Positions 26,568 to 36,402 of a stretch of DNA of 64,000 bases are shown piece after piece (positions within the stretch are counted from its first letter, which is position 1; the number at the start of each line of letters is the position of its first letter). Under the pieces are notes generated by a model that saw only the letters and a program-made list of their open reading frames with translations, had not been told where the DNA came from and ran no database searches. The stretch spans positions 1-64,000 of the forward strand of contig JAHHGR010000002.1 of NCBI GenBank assembly GCA_019359725.1, read 5' to 3'. A program made the translations under genes and the position numbers. The DNA is from Aphanocapsa lilacina HA4352-LM1. GTDB lineage: Bacteria > Cyanobacteriota > Cyanobacteriia > Gloeobacterales > Gloeobacteraceae.

Positions 26568-26652
26568 AGTCCGCTTTGTTTGCCGGGCCTCAACCGCTAT
26601 ACTCATACCTGCTTTCCTCCCCGACCTGTCTACCCATTCAGGAGATCAAAGC

Positions 26653-26967
26653 TTGGCCAGACGCAAGCGCGTGAATCCCCGCCGCCTGGAGGGCAAGCGG
26701 ATTCTCGATCTAGTTCCCCGGTTCGGGCTCGAATGCTGCGAAGAAAAATCGGTGACCGCCGCCCGGCGCTTCATCGAAGCCAACCGCATCCAACCACCGG
26801 CTATCGTGATCGTCCACCGCTCCGAGCGCATCCAGGAGCGGTATTTTTGGGGTTTTAAGGGCCTATTTAGCGCCCAGTACGTCGAGGAAAATCATTTCAC
26901 CTTTCCTTCGCTGGCGCTGTTGCGCGCTCAACTGAGCGGCGAAGCCCAGGGCGACTCGGTCGCCTGA
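26653..26967 (+). CDS. DUF3155-like cyanobacterial protein
   Basis: A 104-residue basic protein starting LARRKRVNPRRLEGKRIL. The pattern VTAARRFIEANRIQPPAIV, then RYFWGFKGLFSAQYVEENHF and FPSLALL, matches the DUF3155 family that I know from cyanobacteria. It starts at TTG with CAGGAG ten bases upstream and a 9-bp gap to upp downstream, so it is likely in an operon with it. Function unknown. Confidence 0.8.
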   Translation: MARRKRVNPRRLEGKRILDLVPRFGLECCEEKSVTAARRFIEANRIQPPAIVIVHRSERIQERYFWGFKGLFSAQYVEENHFTFPSLALLRAQLSGEAQGDSVA

Positions 26968-26976
26968 AGAGCACCG

Positions 26977-27645
26977 ATGGCCCTCAAAATCCACGTTCCA
27001 CCCCATCCGTTCGTGACCAATCTGCTCGCCGTCTGCCGCAGCGAGGCCACGCCCACCCCGGTCTTTCGCGCCGCAGTGGCCGATCTGGGCCGCTGGCTCA
27101 CCTACGAATGCGTGCGCGATTGGCTGCCGGTGCTCGAAGTCGGTGTGAAAACACCCCTCGATGTGATCACCGCCGCCCGCATCGTCGATAGCAGTGTACC
27201 GGTGGCGATCGTGCCGGTGCTGCGCGCCGGGCTCGCGTTGCTCGACGGGGTGCTGCCGCTGTTGCCGGCCGCCTCGGTCTACCACCTGGGCTACGCCCGC
27301 GACGAGCGCACCCTCGAAGCCGCCTGCTACCTCGATCGTTTGCCGCCCCACTTCGCCCCCGAGACGCGGGTGCTGGTACTCGAACCGATGCTTGCCACCG
27401 GCGGCACCGCCACTGCCGTCGTCGCCAAGCTCGTCGAGCGCGGCGCCGACCCGGCCCTGGTGCGGATCATTTCGGTGATCTGTGCGCCCCCGGCGCTGCA
27501 GCGTTTGGGGCTAAGCTACCCGAGCCTCGCCATCTACACCGCCATGATCGACGAGCGGCTCGACGAGCGCGGATTTATCGTGCCGGGTCTCGGCGACGCT
27601 GGGGATAGGGCCTTCGGCACCGGGCATCCCCCAGGCGTAGGATGA
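26977..27645 (+). CDS. upp: Uracil phosphoribosyltransferase
   Basis: A 222-residue salvage enzyme converting uracil and PRPP to UMP. The PRPP loop is LEPMLATGGTATA (about 128-140). The family-specific C-terminal uracil-binding segment GLGDAGDRAFGT is present. The N-terminal HPFVTNLLAVCRSEATPTPV is also typical. It stands nine bases after the DUF3155 gene. Confidence 0.94.
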   Translation: MALKIHVPPHPFVTNLLAVCRSEATPTPVFRAAVADLGRWLTYECVRDWLPVLEVGVKTPLDVITAARIVDSSVPVAIVPVLRAGLALLDGVLPLLPAASVYHLGYARDERTLEAACYLDRLPPHFAPETRVLVLEPMLATGGTATAVVAKLVERGADPALVRIISVICAPPALQRLGLSYPSLAIYTAMIDERLDERGFIVPGLGDAGDRAFGTGHPPGVG

Positions 27646-27694
27646 CATGGTGCGCCTGCTAACATAGGCGCAAACAATTGCATTCGGTGATGTG

Positions 27695-28399
27695 ATGTCC
27701 ATCCGCGTTGTCGTTGTCGATGATCACCCGGATGTGCTGCTCGGTGCATCCACCTATCTGGGCAATTGCCCCGACATCCGCCTGGTGGCCCAGGCCCAGA
27801 CGATTGCAGAAGCCCTCGTGGTGATCCGCGATCACCAGCCCCAGGTCGCCCTGGTCGACCTCGAACTGCCCCGCGCCGCCGGCGAATCGGCGGAGTACCT
27901 GGGGGGACTGGCGATCGGCCGGGCCATCCGGGCGGGCGGCTGGCCCACCCGGCTCATCATCATGACCGGTCACCAGGATCGCTCCGGACTGGTGGCCGCC
28001 CAGCCCTTCGTCGACTGTAAGCCCCGGGTGGTCTACGACTATCTGCTCAAGACCGCCACACCCCAGGAGCGCATCGAGGCGATCCGCCAGGCCGCCCAGG
28101 GCGTCGGCCGCCCCCTCAAGCTCGATGTGCCCAAGCTCACGCCCCGCGAGCGCATCGTGCTGCGCTATATGGCCCTAGGGCTCGAAAACGGTGAGATTGC
28201 CCAGAAGCTGGTGGTGGCGCCTTCGACGGTCGCTTCCCATGTCAAGTCGCTGATGGCGAAGATTCTTTCGGAGCCCGGTGTCGAGGACGGCCAACTGCGC
28301 CGCACCCGGACGCTGTGCGTGCGCCGTGCCCTGGAGTACGGCATCTTGCGGCCCGATCAAATCAACCGCAACCACCTCGGGCGCGACCCGGTGCGCTGA
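27695..28399 (+). CDS. NarL/LuxR-type response regulator
   Basis: A 234-residue two-domain regulator. The receiver domain (about 1-130) has the acidic pair DDH at the start, the phosphorylation Asp in VALVDLELP (about 54) and the Lys in LLKTATPQE. The LuxR-type HTH is at about 148-215 (LTPRERIVLRYMALGLENGEI and VAPSTVASHVKSLMAKI). An insertion in the receiver (GESAEYLGGLAIGRAIRAGG) makes it longer than usual. No sensor kinase is adjacent. The ATG at 27695 follows a GTG at 27692; either could be used. Confidence 0.88.
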   Translation: MSIRVVVVDDHPDVLLGASTYLGNCPDIRLVAQAQTIAEALVVIRDHQPQVALVDLELPRAAGESAEYLGGLAIGRAIRAGGWPTRLIIMTGHQDRSGLVAAQPFVDCKPRVVYDYLLKTATPQERIEAIRQAAQGVGRPLKLDVPKLTPRERIVLRYMALGLENGEIAQKLVVAPSTVASHVKSLMAKILSEPGVEDGQLRRTRTLCVRRALEYGILRPDQINRNHLGRDPVR

Positions 28400-28440
28400 G
28401 GCTTGCTGTCTGCCCGCTGGAACCCGCCCGGCGGGCGCGA

Positions 28441-28460
28441 GTCTACAATAAAAATTACGA
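28441..28460 (+). promoter_or_regulatory. Possible -10 element upstream of the glycine-zipper lipoprotein
   Basis: TACAAT at 28444-28449, inside an AT-rich patch that stands out from the GC-rich surroundings, lies about 35 bp before the ATG at 28484. No good -35 is visible. Low confidence. Confidence 0.3.
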
Positions 28461-28483
28461 ACCATTTGCAGGCGAGGCGGGCG

Positions 28484-29623
28484 ATGGGTGTCAGCAAGAT
28501 CCGGCGAGGCGGTGTTGCCGTGGCGTTGAGCATGGTGCTGTTGGCTTGCCAGGGTGTGCCTTTGCTCGCGGCGTCGGTGCAGCAGCTTGAGCAGACCGTG
28601 TCCGGCTCGGGTCTGGTGGGCTCTCAATTTACGCTCAAGCGCGACAAGGCCAAGCTCAACATCCAATCTGAGCAAATTTTTCCTAACCGCGACGAACTCA
28701 AACTCGCCTTGATCCAGCTGGCGAGTTTGCTCGAAGGCGCCGACCCGGCCATCAAAACCGTCAGCCTGCGCGCTTATTTGCTGGGCAGCCCCACACCGCT
28801 CGAAGGCTCGATCGCCCCAGGTACGGCCACCCAACTGCAGCGCTCGGGTGACCCCGAGATGCTCGAAAAAATCCGCCTCGCCTCGGTCGCTGCCCCAGCG
28901 GGAAAAAAACCGGGCAAGCTCATCGCCGCTTCCAAACCCACCTCCGAGGAGCCGGGCGGTATCCCGGTGCTGGGAGATCCGATCGATCCGCCCGCGGGCA
29001 AGGGAAACCTGCCGGTCTTGGGTGAGCCACTCTACCCCGGCCAGGCAGTGGCCGACCCGGCCACCGGCGGCGGGCCTTCCGACAGCGAGCGACCCTTTCG
29101 GACTGGCGTGAGCGTGCTGCGCGCCGGCAGCCCGATCCCGGTGTTGCTGGAGCGCGAGGTGGTAGTTGAGGGCGAATCGCCCGTGCCCATCCAGGCGGTG
29201 GTCCTGCAGGATATCCTCAGCGACGATGGCGATCTGATGATCCCCGGCGGCAGCCAGGTGCGCGGCACGGTCGAACCCACGCCGAGCGGCGCGCGCCTGA
29301 CGCTGCGCGAACTCTACGTCAACGACCGCCAGTACACAATTCGGGCGGTCTCCCAGGTCTATCCTTCGCAGACCACCCGCTCCGGCGGAAATCAGGGCAC
29401 CGGTATGATGATCGGCGGTGTGGCCGGGGGGGTGGGCGGCTCGCTTTTGGGCCGCTCGGTGGATAGGCGGTGGGGAGGGTTGTGGGGTGGCTTGCTGGGT
29501 GGTTTGCTGGGTTCTTTCCTAGGCGGTTCGATGTCCCAGCCCCAAACTCGCACCACCGTCGCCATCCCGGCGGGCACCGCCAATCCACAGTTGCTTGAAG
29601 ATCTGACCATCGGCAACAACTGA
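28484..29623 (+). CDS. Lipoprotein with TrbI/VirB10-like domain and glycine zipper
   Basis: A 379-residue exported protein with lipobox LLACQ. Residues 30-120 form a mixed helix/strand domain and 140-215 a Pro/Gly-rich linker. About 220-310 is a beta-rich domain (GSPIPVLLEREVVVEGE, LMIPGGSQVRGTV, LRELYVNDRQYTIRAV) reminiscent of the TrbI/VirB10 C-terminal barrel. It is followed by a glycine-zipper membrane segment (GGVAGGVGGSLLG, then WGGLWGGLLGGLLGSFLGG). It may be an outer-membrane-inserted structural lipoprotein. The TrbI similarity is judged by eye. No other conjugation genes are near. Confidence 0.7.
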   Translation: MGVSKIRRGGVAVALSMVLLACQGVPLLAASVQQLEQTVSGSGLVGSQFTLKRDKAKLNIQSEQIFPNRDELKLALIQLASLLEGADPAIKTVSLRAYLLGSPTPLEGSIAPGTATQLQRSGDPEMLEKIRLASVAAPAGKKPGKLIAASKPTSEEPGGIPVLGDPIDPPAGKGNLPVLGEPLYPGQAVADPATGGGPSDSERPFRTGVSVLRAGSPIPVLLEREVVVEGESPVPIQAVVLQDILSDDGDLMIPGGSQVRGTVEPTPSGARLTLRELYVNDRQYTIRAVSQVYPSQTTRSGGNQGTGMMIGGVAGGVGGSLLGRSVDRRWGGLWGGLLGGLLGSFLGGSMSQPQTRTTVAIPAGTANPQLLEDLTIGNN

Positions 29624-29880
29624 AGCTTGCGATTAATCGAGAATGCCCTGCAAGTCGAGCACGAATTCCGGCAGGACGGCTTCTCCCGACAAATTGGTGG
29701 GTGCCAGAAGGATCTCAACATCGCCATTGGCTCGATAGATTTCTACCTGCCGGGTCTGGGGATCGATGAGCCAGCCGAGCGCCACTCCGTTGTCCAGATA
29801 CTCCTGCATCTTCATTTGCAAAGGTTTCAGCTCGTCGGTGGCCGAGCGCAATTCGACAACAAAATCAGGACACAGCGGCA
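29623..29880. repeat. 258-bp perfect direct repeat, unit 1 (partner 30322-30579)
   Basis: Bases 29623-29880 are identical to 30322-30579, an offset of 699 bp, covering the 3' ends of both Uma2 genes and about 10 bp beyond the stops. The identity ends sharply with an A/G difference followed by others. Recombination between the units would delete or duplicate one gene. Confidence 0.92.
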
Positions 29881-30211
29881 AAAATTTCTCTTGCTCGCAG
29901 GTATCAAACGTGCTCAAACGCTCGCGCTTGACCCAGGCGGCGTCTGGTGAGCGAATCGCTCCACTGGGCAGCACAAATCCGCCGGAAGAATCGCAGACGA
30001 CGCCACTACCGTCCAGGTCTGCCCAGTTGAGCAGTCGTTGCGTCAAGCGAGCATTGCGCGCACTGCCCCCAAAGCCCACAGGCGACATAATAACCAGCTT
30101 CCTTTCCACTGTGCGTTCAAGTCGCAATTCCCGGTTAGTCCGGCACAGTTCGTAAAATTGCTTGTCGCCGAGAGGCGCAAGCGCATCGAGGTTGAGGATC
30201 AAGGCCGTCAT
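29633..30211 (-). CDS. Uma2-family (DUF820) putative endonuclease, copy A
   Basis: A 192-residue PD-(D/E)xK-type protein common in cyanobacteria. Likely catalytic residues are the Asp in IRSPDAAWV, the Glu in DFVVELRS and the Lys in LKPLQMKMQEYL. The C-terminal 80 codons are identical, base for base, to copy B next door; the first 25 residues are near-identical and the middle differs. The start MTALILNLDALAP is shared with copy B and lies downstream of a shared leader sequence. Function in vivo is unknown; the family is often linked to mobile DNA. Confidence 0.88.
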   Translation of the reverse strand: MTALILNLDALAPLGDKQFYELCRTNRELRLERTVERKLVIMSPVGFGGSARNARLTQRLLNWADLDGSGVVCDSSGGFVLPSGAIRSPDAAWVKRERLSTFDTCEQEKFLPLCPDFVVELRSATDELKPLQMKMQEYLDNGVALGWLIDPQTRQVEIYRANGDVEILLAPTNLSGEAVLPEFVLDLQGILD

Positions 30212-30321
30212 TGCACACCTAAAACAGGGATAGCCACCGCTTCTATTATCCTCATATGCCCAGACACTTGCCGATGGCTGGAAATCAGGTGGACAACGGT
30301 TTTTACCCTGACACCTGCTCA

Positions 30322-30579
30322 AAGCTTGCGATTAATCGAGAATGCCCTGCAAGTCGAGCACGAATTCCGGCAGGACGGCTTCTCCCGACAAATTGGTGGG
30401 TGCCAGAAGGATCTCAACATCGCCATTGGCTCGATAGATTTCTACCTGCCGGGTCTGGGGATCGATGAGCCAGCCGAGCGCCACTCCGTTGTCCAGATAC
30501 TCCTGCATCTTCATTTGCAAAGGTTTCAGCTCGTCGGTGGCCGAGCGCAATTCGACAACAAAATCAGGACACAGCGGCA
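30322..30579. repeat. 258-bp perfect direct repeat, unit 2 (partner 29623-29880)
   Basis: This second unit encodes the last part of Uma2 copy B. A second, less exact shared block is the common leader plus first codons (about 30180-30248 against 30880-30948), with two or three differences. Confidence 0.92.
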
Positions 30580-30910
30580 GAAATTTCTCCTGCTCATCAC
30601 TTGACAGAACTTCCCAACTCTCCTGAGATACCCACGCGGCATCCGGGGAACGAATCGCCCCATTAGCTAGGACGAATCCGGTTGAAGAGTCAAAACCGAT
30701 TCCTAATCCGGTATATTCCACCCAGGCGTAAAGCTGTCCGATCAAACGGAAATTGCGGTTTCCACTTTTGCCACCGGCTGGGGGCATGGCGATCAGCTCT
30801 CCATGGGAGGTCCGTTCAAGCCGCAGTTCCCGATTAGCCCGACAGAGTTCGTAAAATCGCTTATCGCTGAGGGGTGCAAGCGCATCGAGGTTGAGGATCA
30901 AGGCCGTCAT
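30332..30910 (-). CDS. Uma2-family (DUF820) putative endonuclease, copy B
   Basis: The 192-residue paralogue of copy A, in tandem on the same strand 120 bp upstream of it. It has the same candidate catalytic residues (SPDAAWV, FVVELRS, LQMKMQEYL). The segment between about residues 25 and 115 differs clearly from copy A (for example GKSGNRNFRLIGQLYAWVE here), while both flanks are nearly or fully identical. This mosaic pattern suggests gene conversion between the pair. Confidence 0.88.
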   Translation of the reverse strand: MTALILNLDALAPLSDKRFYELCRANRELRLERTSHGELIAMPPAGGKSGNRNFRLIGQLYAWVEYTGLGIGFDSSTGFVLANGAIRSPDAAWVSQESWEVLSSDEQEKFLPLCPDFVVELRSATDELKPLQMKMQEYLDNGVALGWLIDPQTRQVEIYRANGDVEILLAPTNLSGEAVLPEFVLDLQGILD

Positions 30911-30950
30911 CGCACACCTAAAACAGGGATAGCCGCCGCTTCTATTATCG

Positions 30951-31535
30951 TTAGCCGGGAAGCTTGATGTTTGGGCGATGCCGCTTTTCGCGCGCGTAGG
31001 CCGCTACCTGCACGGTGAGCACGTAGGCAATCAGCAGACCGCCGAAGGCGGCAGGCCAGAGGTTTTCAGCGATGTGGCTGTGCAGGTAAGTTTCGGAGAC
31101 TGTATACGGCACGAACAACAGCCCCGCTGCGGTGAGCGCGAAGGCCGGCAGGCTCACCGTCAGCACGTTTAAAGGAGCGCTCATCAGCCTGAGCACCAGG
31201 ATCAGCGCCCCGTTGGCGGCGGCGACGGTCGCTGCGACCCGCAAGCTCGCCGACATAGAATACATCGAAACGATCGAGAAAGCCCAGTGATTGAGGCTGG
31301 TGACTTGCAGCAAGAGCGTGCAGGCCAACCAAGTGATCAGAAAATCTCCTCCCGGTGAACCTATCCGCGGAAGGCTGGACTGGCCGAGAATCCAGATAAG
31401 AAACAGCAGTGGAAAGAAGAAGATGGCGCTGCTGATCAACACCACATAGAAATTATTAGCCGCCCATGTATCCAAGTGGCAGGCGGTTGCCGCCAGGATT
31501 ACGGCCGCACCCAGTATGTAGGAGGCCCTTTGCAT
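30951..31535 (-). CDS. Integral membrane protein of unknown function
   Basis: A 194-residue protein with five or six hydrophobic helices (about 5-25, 30-52, 65-85, 95-118, 125-147, 160-182), short loops and a basic tail (REKRHRPNIKLPG), which suggests a cytoplasmic C-terminus. No motif identifies a family. It lies between the Uma2 pair and the kinase gene, all on the minus strand. Confidence 0.65.
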   Translation of the reverse strand: MQRASYILGAAVILAATACHLDTWAANNFYVVLISSAIFFFPLLFLIWILGQSSLPRIGSPGGDFLITWLACTLLLQVTSLNHWAFSIVSMYSMSASLRVAATVAAANGALILVLRLMSAPLNVLTVSLPAFALTAAGLLFVPYTVSETYLHSHIAENLWPAAFGGLLIAYVLTVQVAAYAREKRHRPNIKLPG

Positions 31536-31601
31536 GGCTGGATCTCCAGCGGTAGATACTGATCGGATTCAACTGTACCATCGCTACAACGGTCCTTGGA
31601 T

Positions 31602-32867
31602 TCAACTCAACCAGTGCCGCAGGTGGGTCACGATGAAGTCGTGCTCGGCGGTGGTCGTATTGAAGCTTAGGCGCTCCTTGCCGAGCAAGGCCGTGAGCGG
31701 ACCGGATTTGGCGTGAATGCGCCTACCGGCGATCCAGTGGCTGAGGGTGAACGTGCCGTGATCGATTTCAAGGCACGTGCAGCACATCAGCCGGAGCAGC
31801 GTGTTACCGGCGACTAAGGCCAGAACCGTCCAGAAGCCGAAGGCCAACAGCAGCGCGAACATCCACACGGCAAAGCCGTCACTGGCCGGAAGCGTTTTGA
31901 GGGTTTTGGTGGTGACAAGTGCCACCACCGCCAGAATGAAGCAGGCGAAACCGGTCAGAATATCGTCAAAAGCCGGTTCGCGAGCGGCGATCTCGACGCG
32001 AAATCTTTCCGGTTCGGCACGCAGGGCGACCCGGCCCTCCCAGACGATGCCTGACCAGGAAACGGCCGTGTCTTTGCACCGCAAACCCGAAATCGCCTCG
32101 CGGGCACTGTTAAAGCGCCGCTGCGGGTCGGGATCGACGAGTTTTTCCAGCCAGCGCGCCAGCCCCGGGCTCAGAGCGGTCTGCTCCGGTAGACGAATGC
32201 CAAAGCGAGCGTCCACGAGGTCGGCGGGGTTGATCCCCGCGGCTAGGTGCACGAGGGTGGCTCCCAGGCTGTAGAGATCGGAACCCGGGACTGCTCTACC
32301 GCCGAATTGTTCGGGTGCCATGTAGCCGTAGGTGCCCACCACAGTTACCGTTCGTCCGCTCACCTGCTCCGCCTGGACCGAACCGAAATCCACCAGATAC
32401 AGACGCCCGTCCTCGCCGCAGATCACGTTGCTCGGTTTGATGTCGCGGTGGATGACCGGAGGAGACAGGCTGTGCAGATAATCGAGGGTGTGCAGAATTT
32501 CGAGGGCGGCTTGCTCGATTTGCGCCTCGCTCCAGCGCTTGCCGCTGTGTACCTGCTCGGCGAGAGACACGCCGGGAATAAAATCTTGAACCAGACAAAA
32601 GTAGTCCCCTTCCGGTTGCTGCCACTGAAAGAATTCGTGGTAGCGCGGGATGCGCGGGTGATCGAGACTTTTGAGGGTCCGGGCTTCGCGCTCAAACAGC
32701 GCCAGGTTCTGCCAGTCCATTCCAGTGCCGAAGTACAGGGCTTTGAGCGTCAGCGCTTGGCCAGTATCTGAGTTTTGAACCAGCCAGGTCTGCCGGGCTC
32801 CCGTCGAGCCCAACTGGCGTTCGAGAAGGTAGCGAGCTTGAACCAGGACTCCGGGTGTGAAAGGCAT
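31602..32867 (-). CDS. Hanks-type Ser/Thr protein kinase with C-terminal membrane segment
   Basis: A 421-residue eukaryotic-like kinase. Residues 10-265 form the kinase domain: a somewhat degenerate glycine loop (QLGSTGARQTWLV), the lysine in ALTLKALYFG, the catalytic loop HRDIKPSNVI, DFGS and the APEQF segment. From about 310 two hydrophobic helices follow (ILTGFACFILAVVALVTT and WMFALLLAFGFWTVLALVAG), then a short cytoplasmic tail. It has no PASTA or other sensor repeat. It may sense membrane state or a partner. No cognate phosphatase nearby. Confidence 0.9.
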   Translation of the reverse strand: MPFTPGVLVQARYLLERQLGSTGARQTWLVQNSDTGQALTLKALYFGTGMDWQNLALFEREARTLKSLDHPRIPRYHEFFQWQQPEGDYFCLVQDFIPGVSLAEQVHSGKRWSEAQIEQAALEILHTLDYLHSLSPPVIHRDIKPSNVICGEDGRLYLVDFGSVQAEQVSGRTVTVVGTYGYMAPEQFGGRAVPGSDLYSLGATLVHLAAGINPADLVDARFGIRLPEQTALSPGLARWLEKLVDPDPQRRFNSAREAISGLRCKDTAVSWSGIVWEGRVALRAEPERFRVEIAAREPAFDDILTGFACFILAVVALVTTKTLKTLPASDGFAVWMFALLLAFGFWTVLALVAGNTLLRLMCCTCLEIDHGTFTLSHWIAGRRIHAKSGPLTALLGKERLSFNTTTAEHDFIVTHLRHWLS

Positions 32868-33019
32868 AGACAGTGTATAGCGTCGGCCAACAGAGTTTAC
32901 TGTAGCTCAAACTGAGAAACACCTTATTTGACCAGTATTGCAGAGTGAGGTCTCCCACTGGATGCGCAACGGCAGCGGTGAGAGCATGCCACACTAGAAG
33001 ACCCACGGGAGAATGGCCG

Positions 33020-33328
33020 ATGGAAGAGCGAATCGATCGAGCTGAGCAGCGCCTGGACCAGCATGGGGAGTTAATAGCCGAACTGCGCGCCTCCCAACTC
33101 GCGACCAATCAGAGCCTGCAGATGACCAATCAAAACCTGGATCGACTGGCCCATATCGGCGAACGGTTCATCACCGTTGCCACCGACATGATCGTCCGGC
33201 TGGAGCAGAACATTGTCAGACTGGACGAGGTAGTAGACGAATTGCGGGCCTTCAATCGCCGCCAAGAAGCGATCAACGACTATCTGATTCGCCGCGACCA
33301 GGAACGCCGCAACGGCGATCGGGGCTGA
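33020..33328 (+). CDS. Small coiled-coil protein
   Basis: A 102-residue protein, nearly all heptad-patterned helix (MEERIDRAEQRLDQHGELI; NLDRLAHIGERFITVATDM; VVDELRAFNRRQEAINDYL) with a charged tail. The ATG at 33020 begins the coiled coil and has GGGAG eleven bases upstream. No membrane segment. Function unknown; such short coiled-coil genes are frequent in cyanobacteria. Confidence 0.65.
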   Translation: MEERIDRAEQRLDQHGELIAELRASQLATNQSLQMTNQNLDRLAHIGERFITVATDMIVRLEQNIVRLDEVVDELRAFNRRQEAINDYLIRRDQERRNGDRG

Positions 33329-33457
33329 AGCCCCTGCGCAAGCATTTTGCGATTTGACTCAGGACGTGCGAATCAAGTTTGCACGGAATTTCAATAACAG
33401 TAACGTAGGATACTTGAGAGACTCTATACTGAAGTCCCGCACCGCCGGACTGAGCCA

Positions 33458-35018
33458 GTGGAACGCATCTATCTGTACGACACGACATTGCGCGATGGCG
33501 CCCAGCGCGAGGGGATGAGCCTCTCGGTCGAGGACAAATTGCGCATCGCCCACAAACTCGACGAACTGGGGGTGCCTTTTATCGAAGGCGGCTGGCCGGG
33601 GGCCAATCCCAAGGACGATCAGTTTTTCGAGCGCCTGCACAGTACCCGTTTTAAGCACAGTGTGGTGGTTCCTTTTTGCTCGACCCGGCGACCGCAGGTG
33701 CGCGCGTCGGACGATGCCGGATTGCTAAAAATTCTGGCCGCAGGGAGCGAATGGGTCACCACCTTCGGCAAGTGCTGGGATCTGCACGTGCACGAAGGTC
33801 TGCGCACCAGTCTCGAAGAAAATTTGGCCATGATCGAAGATACCGTCGCCTTCTTTCGCGCCCAGGACCGGCGGGTAATCTTTGACTGCGAACACTGGTT
33901 CGACGGTTATTACAAAAACCCCGAATACGCCCTGACCGCCCTGCGCGTCGCCGCCGATGCCGGAGCGCAGTGGGTGGTGCTGTGCGACACCAACGGCGGC
34001 ATGCTGCCCCAGCAGATCCGAACGAGCGTCGAAGCAGTCCGGGATTACTGCCGGGAGCACAACCTCGAAGTAGAACTTGGTATCCACACCCACAACGATT
34101 CAGAAACCGCCGTGGCCAATGCCCTGGTTGCCGTCGAAGCGGGGGCGCGCATGGTGCACGGTACTGTCAACGGTTACGGCGAGCGCTGCGGCAACGCCAA
34201 TCTCTGCGCGCTCATCCCGAATTTGCAACTCAAGATGAACTACGCGCTCATCGCCCCCGAGCAGTTGGCCCGGTTGACGGAAGTCTCCCATTTCGTGAGC
34301 GAAGTGGCGAATCTCGCCCCCAACGACCATGCCGCCTACGTCGGGGCGAGCGCCTTTGCCCACAAAGGGGGCATCCACGTGAGCGCCGTGCAGCGCAATC
34401 CCCAGACCTACGAGCACATCGTGCCGCAGAGCGTCGGCAACCGCCGCCGTATCGTCATCTCCGACCAGGCGGGTCTTAGCAATGTGCTGACCAAACTGAC
34501 CGAGATGGGCTTTCATTTCGACCGCCACGACCCGGCGGTAGGCCGCATCCTCCAGCAAATTAAGCTGCTGGAAGCCGAGGGTTACCAGTTCGAGGCGGCG
34601 GAGGCCAGTTTCGAGTTGCTCGTGCGCGAATGTCTGGAGGTCCGAAAACCCTTATTTTCTCTTGAAGGGCTCTACACCGCCTGTCAGACCTTCCCGGACG
34701 GTACAGTGCGCTCGGAGGCCACCGTGCGCGTGCGTGTCGGCGAAGCGCTCCAGCACACCGCCGCCGATGGCAACGGACCGGTTTCAGCCCTCGATGCCGC
34801 CCTGCGCAAGGCGCTGGTCGGCTGCTATCCACAGGTTGCAACCATGCACCTGGTCGACTACAAAGTGCGCATCCTGGATAGCGCCCACGGCACCTCTGCC
34901 CGCACCCGGGTTCTGGTCGAATCGAGCGACGGTCTGGGCCGCTGGACGACCATTGGGGTGTCGGCCAACATTATCGAGGCCAGTTGCCGGGCGGTCATTG
35001 AAGGGATTGAGTACGGCC

Positions 35019-35029
<11 letters not shown>
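33458..35029 (+). CDS. cimA: Citramalate synthase
   Basis: A 523-residue HMGL-type enzyme that condenses acetyl-CoA and pyruvate to (R)-citramalate, the threonine-independent route to isoleucine. The N-terminus LYDTTLRDGAQREGMSLSVE carries the catalytic Arg-Asp pair and metal Asp, and GVPFIEGGWPGANPKD is typical of CimA rather than LeuA. Metal-binding HTHND is at about 212. A C-terminal LeuA-type regulatory domain (about 385-523) suggests allosteric control. It starts at GTG. The last 11 bases overlap the end of the convergent SDR gene. Confidence 0.92.
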
Positions 35030-35879
<850 letters not shown>

Positions 35880-35902
35880 GAAGACAACCTCAGTAAATAG
35901 AT

Positions 35903-36289
35903 TTAGATGGTGGCGCCCAGAGACGAATCGGCATAAGTCATCTTCTGGCACGACTCCCCCGCCCGGCGGCAGGCCTCGGCGCAGGCTTGGAACTGCGAGT
36001 CGCCGCCCGCCATCTCGTTGTGGGTCGCCACTTGCTCGCAAACGGCGGCACAAATGGGGCTCAGGCGGGCGTGATACTCGGAGCGGCGGCTCATCAGATT
36101 CGCGTGGGTCTGACAGAGTTCTGCGCAGTCGAATAGCAGGCGCACCGGCACCAGACCGGCCGTCTCGCCTCCGAGTTCGATGCGGCGCATCGCCGAAGCC
36201 AGGCAGAGATCGTGGGCCTTCAGGCACAGATCGATGCACTGCTGCATCTGGTCGTGGACATTGCTCTCGGCGCTGTAAGAACCATCCAT
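35903..36289 (-). CDS. DUF326-type four-helix Cys-rich protein
   Basis: A 128-residue protein with regularly spaced Cys and His residues on helices: MQQCIDLCLKAHDLCLA, FDCAELCQTHANLMS, ICAAVCEQVATH, ACAEACRRAGESCQKM. This is the DUF326/Csp-like four-helix bundle, whose best-studied members bind copper(I) or guard against metal stress. ATG 36289 is taken because the upstream extension is Arg/Pro-rich and lacks cysteines. It precedes the SDR gene by 23 bp and probably shares its transcript. Confidence 0.85.
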   Translation of the reverse strand: MDGSYSAESNVHDQMQQCIDLCLKAHDLCLASAMRRIELGGETAGLVPVRLLFDCAELCQTHANLMSRRSEYHARLSPICAAVCEQVATHNEMAGGDSQFQACAEACRRAGESCQKMTYADSSLGATI

Positions 36290-36402
36290 GGGCGTCCTTT
36301 CGGGTAGATTTGGCTTCCGCTTCAATCTAGGCTAAGTTGGTCACCCAACCCGGCAGCTCTTCAAATCAGTCGAACATCGCCTACGCCCCAAGGCAGATAG
36401 TT

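Noticed and set aside
35880-36239. N-terminal extension of the SDR frame
   Set aside because: It overlaps the DUF326 gene on the same strand in another frame and is Arg/Pro-rich; the SDR family start fits 35879.
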